DNA from: Clostridium sp. AWRP
Lineage (GTDB): Bacteria > Bacillota > Clostridia > Clostridiales > Clostridiaceae
Direction: 5' to 3'
NCBI RefSeq assembly: GCF_004006395.2
Contig: NZ_CP029758.2
Location: 4,278,001-4,342,000, forward strand
DNA length: 64,000 nucleotides
Positions 62,600 to 64,000 of the stretch are shown here, piece after piece. A program made the translations under genes and the position numbers. Each line of letters starts with the position of its first letter. Position 1 is the first letter of the stretch. Below the pieces are notes generated by a model. The model ran no database searches and was not told where the DNA came from. It was given only the letters and a program-made list of their open reading frames with translations.

Positions 62600-62755
62600 T
62601 TTTCTTCCCTCCTTAACAATTAAAATTTAAGTTCATCGGTACTCGGCTTTAAATAAAGCCGCAAAGTGCTTTGTACTCCTGCAAAATATGATAAAGTACT
62701 GTAAATATATATAAACGCTGAAGACATAGCACTAATACTCAACTTAATTAATCAA

Positions 62756-63133
62756 TTACTTTTGTTTTGGCTTTTTTGCGCCATATTTTGATCTTGACTG
62801 TAATCTGTCGGCAACTCCAGCTGAATCCAGTGCTCCTCTTACAATATGATATCTGACACCTGGAAGATCTTTAACTCTTCCTCCTCTTATTAGAACAACA
62901 CTGTGCTCTTGTAAGTTATGTCCTATACCTGGAATATACGCACTTACTTCATATCCATTTGTCAACCTAACTCTGGCAATTTTTCTAAGTGCTGAGTTTG
63001 GCTTTTTAGGAGTAGTAGTTTTTACTACTGTACAAACTCCTCTTTTTTGTGGACATTCTTTTAGTGCTGGTGCTGTTGACTTTGTGCTCATTGTCTTTCT
63101 GCCTTTTCTTACTAATTGGCTTATTGTTGGCAT
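62756..63133 (-). CDS. rpsL: 30S ribosomal protein S12
   Basis: 125 residues; PTISQLVRKGRKTMSTKSTAPALKECPQKRGVCTVVKTTTPKKPNSALRKIARVRLTNGYEV. The Lys in TPKKPNSALRK and the PGxGHN(L)QEH loop are the streptomycin-related sites in wild-type form. Confidence 0.99.
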   Translation of the reverse strand: MPTISQLVRKGRKTMSTKSTAPALKECPQKRGVCTVVKTTTPKKPNSALRKIARVRLTNGYEVSAYIPGIGHNLQEHSVVLIRGGRVKDLPGVRYHIVRGALDSAGVADRLQSRSKYGAKKPKQK

Positions 63134-63213
63134 ATCTACACCTCCTCTTTTAATTAAAATACATTACAATTTATATTAATTATTCTTGAAAGCTTATTTA
63201 GTATACTGTTCAT

Positions 63214-63456
63214 TTAATCTTTTAATACAGCAGCTGTAGCAGCTCCTACATCTATACCACATAGTTTTCCCAATTCTTTCATAGTATCTATATAAATTAA
63301 CTCCGGGGAATTATCATCAATTAACACTTTTACTGACTGTATTAACTTATCGTCAGCATCCTTAGCTATATAAACAGTTTTTGCAGTGCTATTCTTTATT
63401 GCTTTAACTGTTTGCTTTAAACCGACAACCTTGTTTCCTTTTAGTCTGTTAACCAT
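63214..63456 (-). CDS. L7Ae-family ribosomal protein (YbxF-like)
   Basis: 80 residues: MVNRLKGNKVVGLKQTVKAIKNSTAKTVYIAKDADDKLI, LCGIDVGAATAAVL, an L7Ae/L30e/Gadd45 fold that binds K-turn RNA. In Firmicutes the gene lies between rpoC and rpsL, as here. Confidence 0.93.
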   Translation of the reverse strand: MVNRLKGNKVVGLKQTVKAIKNSTAKTVYIAKDADDKLIQSVKVLIDDNSPELIYIDTMKELGKLCGIDVGAATAAVLKD

Positions 63457-63569
63457 TATTCTATTCCCTCCCTCAATGCTATATAAATAAAGTACATAAT
63501 ACTTTATTCTTGAAAAAACATACAGATGTATTTTATCATTTTAACATTGCTATGTCAATAAATTATATG

Positions 63570-64000
63570 CTACACTTCTGCCTCATCACTTACCTGTTTT
63601 TCATCAGATTTATCTTCTGTATTAATCCTTACAGACCTATACCTGGTCATACCTGTTCCTGCTGGTATAAGTTTACCTATAATTACATTTTCTTTCAATC
63701 CTAACAATGGATCTACTTTACCCTTTATAGCTGCATCTGTAAGAACTCTTGTAGTTTCCTGGAACGACGCTGCAGAAAGGAAGGATTCAGTTGCAAGTGC
63801 TGCTTTAGTTATACCAAGTAAAGCTACCCTGCCTTTAGCTGGTTCCCCACCATTAGCTTCTACTTTTTCATTAGCCTCTTCAAAATCAAACATATCAATC
63901 ATAGTTCCTGGAAGCAGTTCTGTATCTCCTGATTCCTCTATTTTAATCTTTCTTGTCATCTGCCTTATTACTACTTCCAGATGCTTATCATTTATATCAA
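63570..64000 (-). CDS. rpoC: RNA polymerase beta' subunit, C-terminal part (cut by window edge)
   Basis: Open to the right edge. About 143 residues: NDKHLEVVIRQMTRKIKIEESGDTELLPGTMIDMFDF, LLGITKAALATESFLSAASFQETTRVLTDAAIKGKVDPLLGLKENVIIGKLIPAGTG, the highly conserved C-terminal region of RpoC, with an acidic tail. Stop at 63570. Confidence 0.98.
   Translation of the reverse strand, partial: DINDKHLEVVIRQMTRKIKIEESGDTELLPGTMIDMFDFEEANEKVEANGGEPAKGRVALLGITKAALATESFLSAASFQETTRVLTDAAIKGKVDPLLGLKENVIIGKLIPAGTGMTRYRSVRINTEDKSDEKQVSDEAEV

Noticed and set aside
1..64000. CRISPR arrays, tRNA and rRNA genes
   Set aside because: No regularly spaced repeats and no tRNA or rRNA core sequences were found on reading both strands.

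Overview
The window is a stretch of a low-GC Firmicutes chromosome, almost certainly a Clostridium sensu stricto. This rests on the A+T-rich sequence, the codon use, the clostridial S10-spc-alpha ribosomal layout, the CwlD/SleB-type spore-wall hydrolases, a glmS ribozyme and a c-di-AMP riboswitch, and a complete set of genes for glutamate fermentation by the methylaspartate route. The species cannot be fixed from the sequence alone. Nearly all genes lie on the minus strand. No rRNA, tRNA or CRISPR array was found.

Layout. 1-2,600: end of a MATE transporter, an XRE/TPR regulator and an orphan PPC-decarboxylase-like flavoprotein. 2,600-6,760: a two-component system (response regulator, then histidine kinase), then a small secreted DUF2680 protein and a membrane 4Fe-4S (NapH/NosR-type) protein, closed by a terminator. 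6,780-9,100: an accessory patch with a transposase remnant, two small genes (CD3324 family and DUF1062) that each follow a short leader ORF and hairpins, and a recombinase/MFS gene wreck. 9,100-17,900: amino-sugar and c-di-AMP block, with glmS under a glmS ribozyme, DUF4177, glmM, an FAD protein, cdaR and cdaA; divergently, a c-di-AMP riboswitch precedes a cell-wall hydrolase. 17,900-25,200: thioredoxin and an unusual thioredoxin reductase, TPR proteins, a lipoprotein, PTS enzyme I, and a MITE-like repeat.

24,100-37,200: catabolic island. A GntR regulator and glutamate mutase S, accessory L and E plus methylaspartase form one probable unit that ends in a terminator. A second promoter then drives FumAB-type hydratase (inferred mesaconase), CitD/E/F (inferred citramalate lyase) and its ligase CitC. 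Together they would take glutamate to 3-methylaspartate, mesaconate, citramalate, and then acetate plus pyruvate. An amino-acid permease lies upstream, next to a decayed sigma-54 activator.

38,200-64,000: CwlD, then rpsI-rplM with a leader hairpin, truA and the EcfA1A2T energy-coupling module, the alpha, spc and S10 ribosomal operons (rplQ to rpsJ), a structured S10-operon leader with a strong promoter, and the str operon (tuf, fusA, rpsG, rpsL, an L7Ae-like protein and the 3' end of rpoC). The methionine aminopeptidase gene map, often found between adk and infA, is absent.

The most promising undescribed element is the pair of leader-ORF-controlled genes at 7,100-8,510. Both look like translational attenuation units of the kind known for inducible antibiotic-resistance genes, but they precede genes of unknown function.
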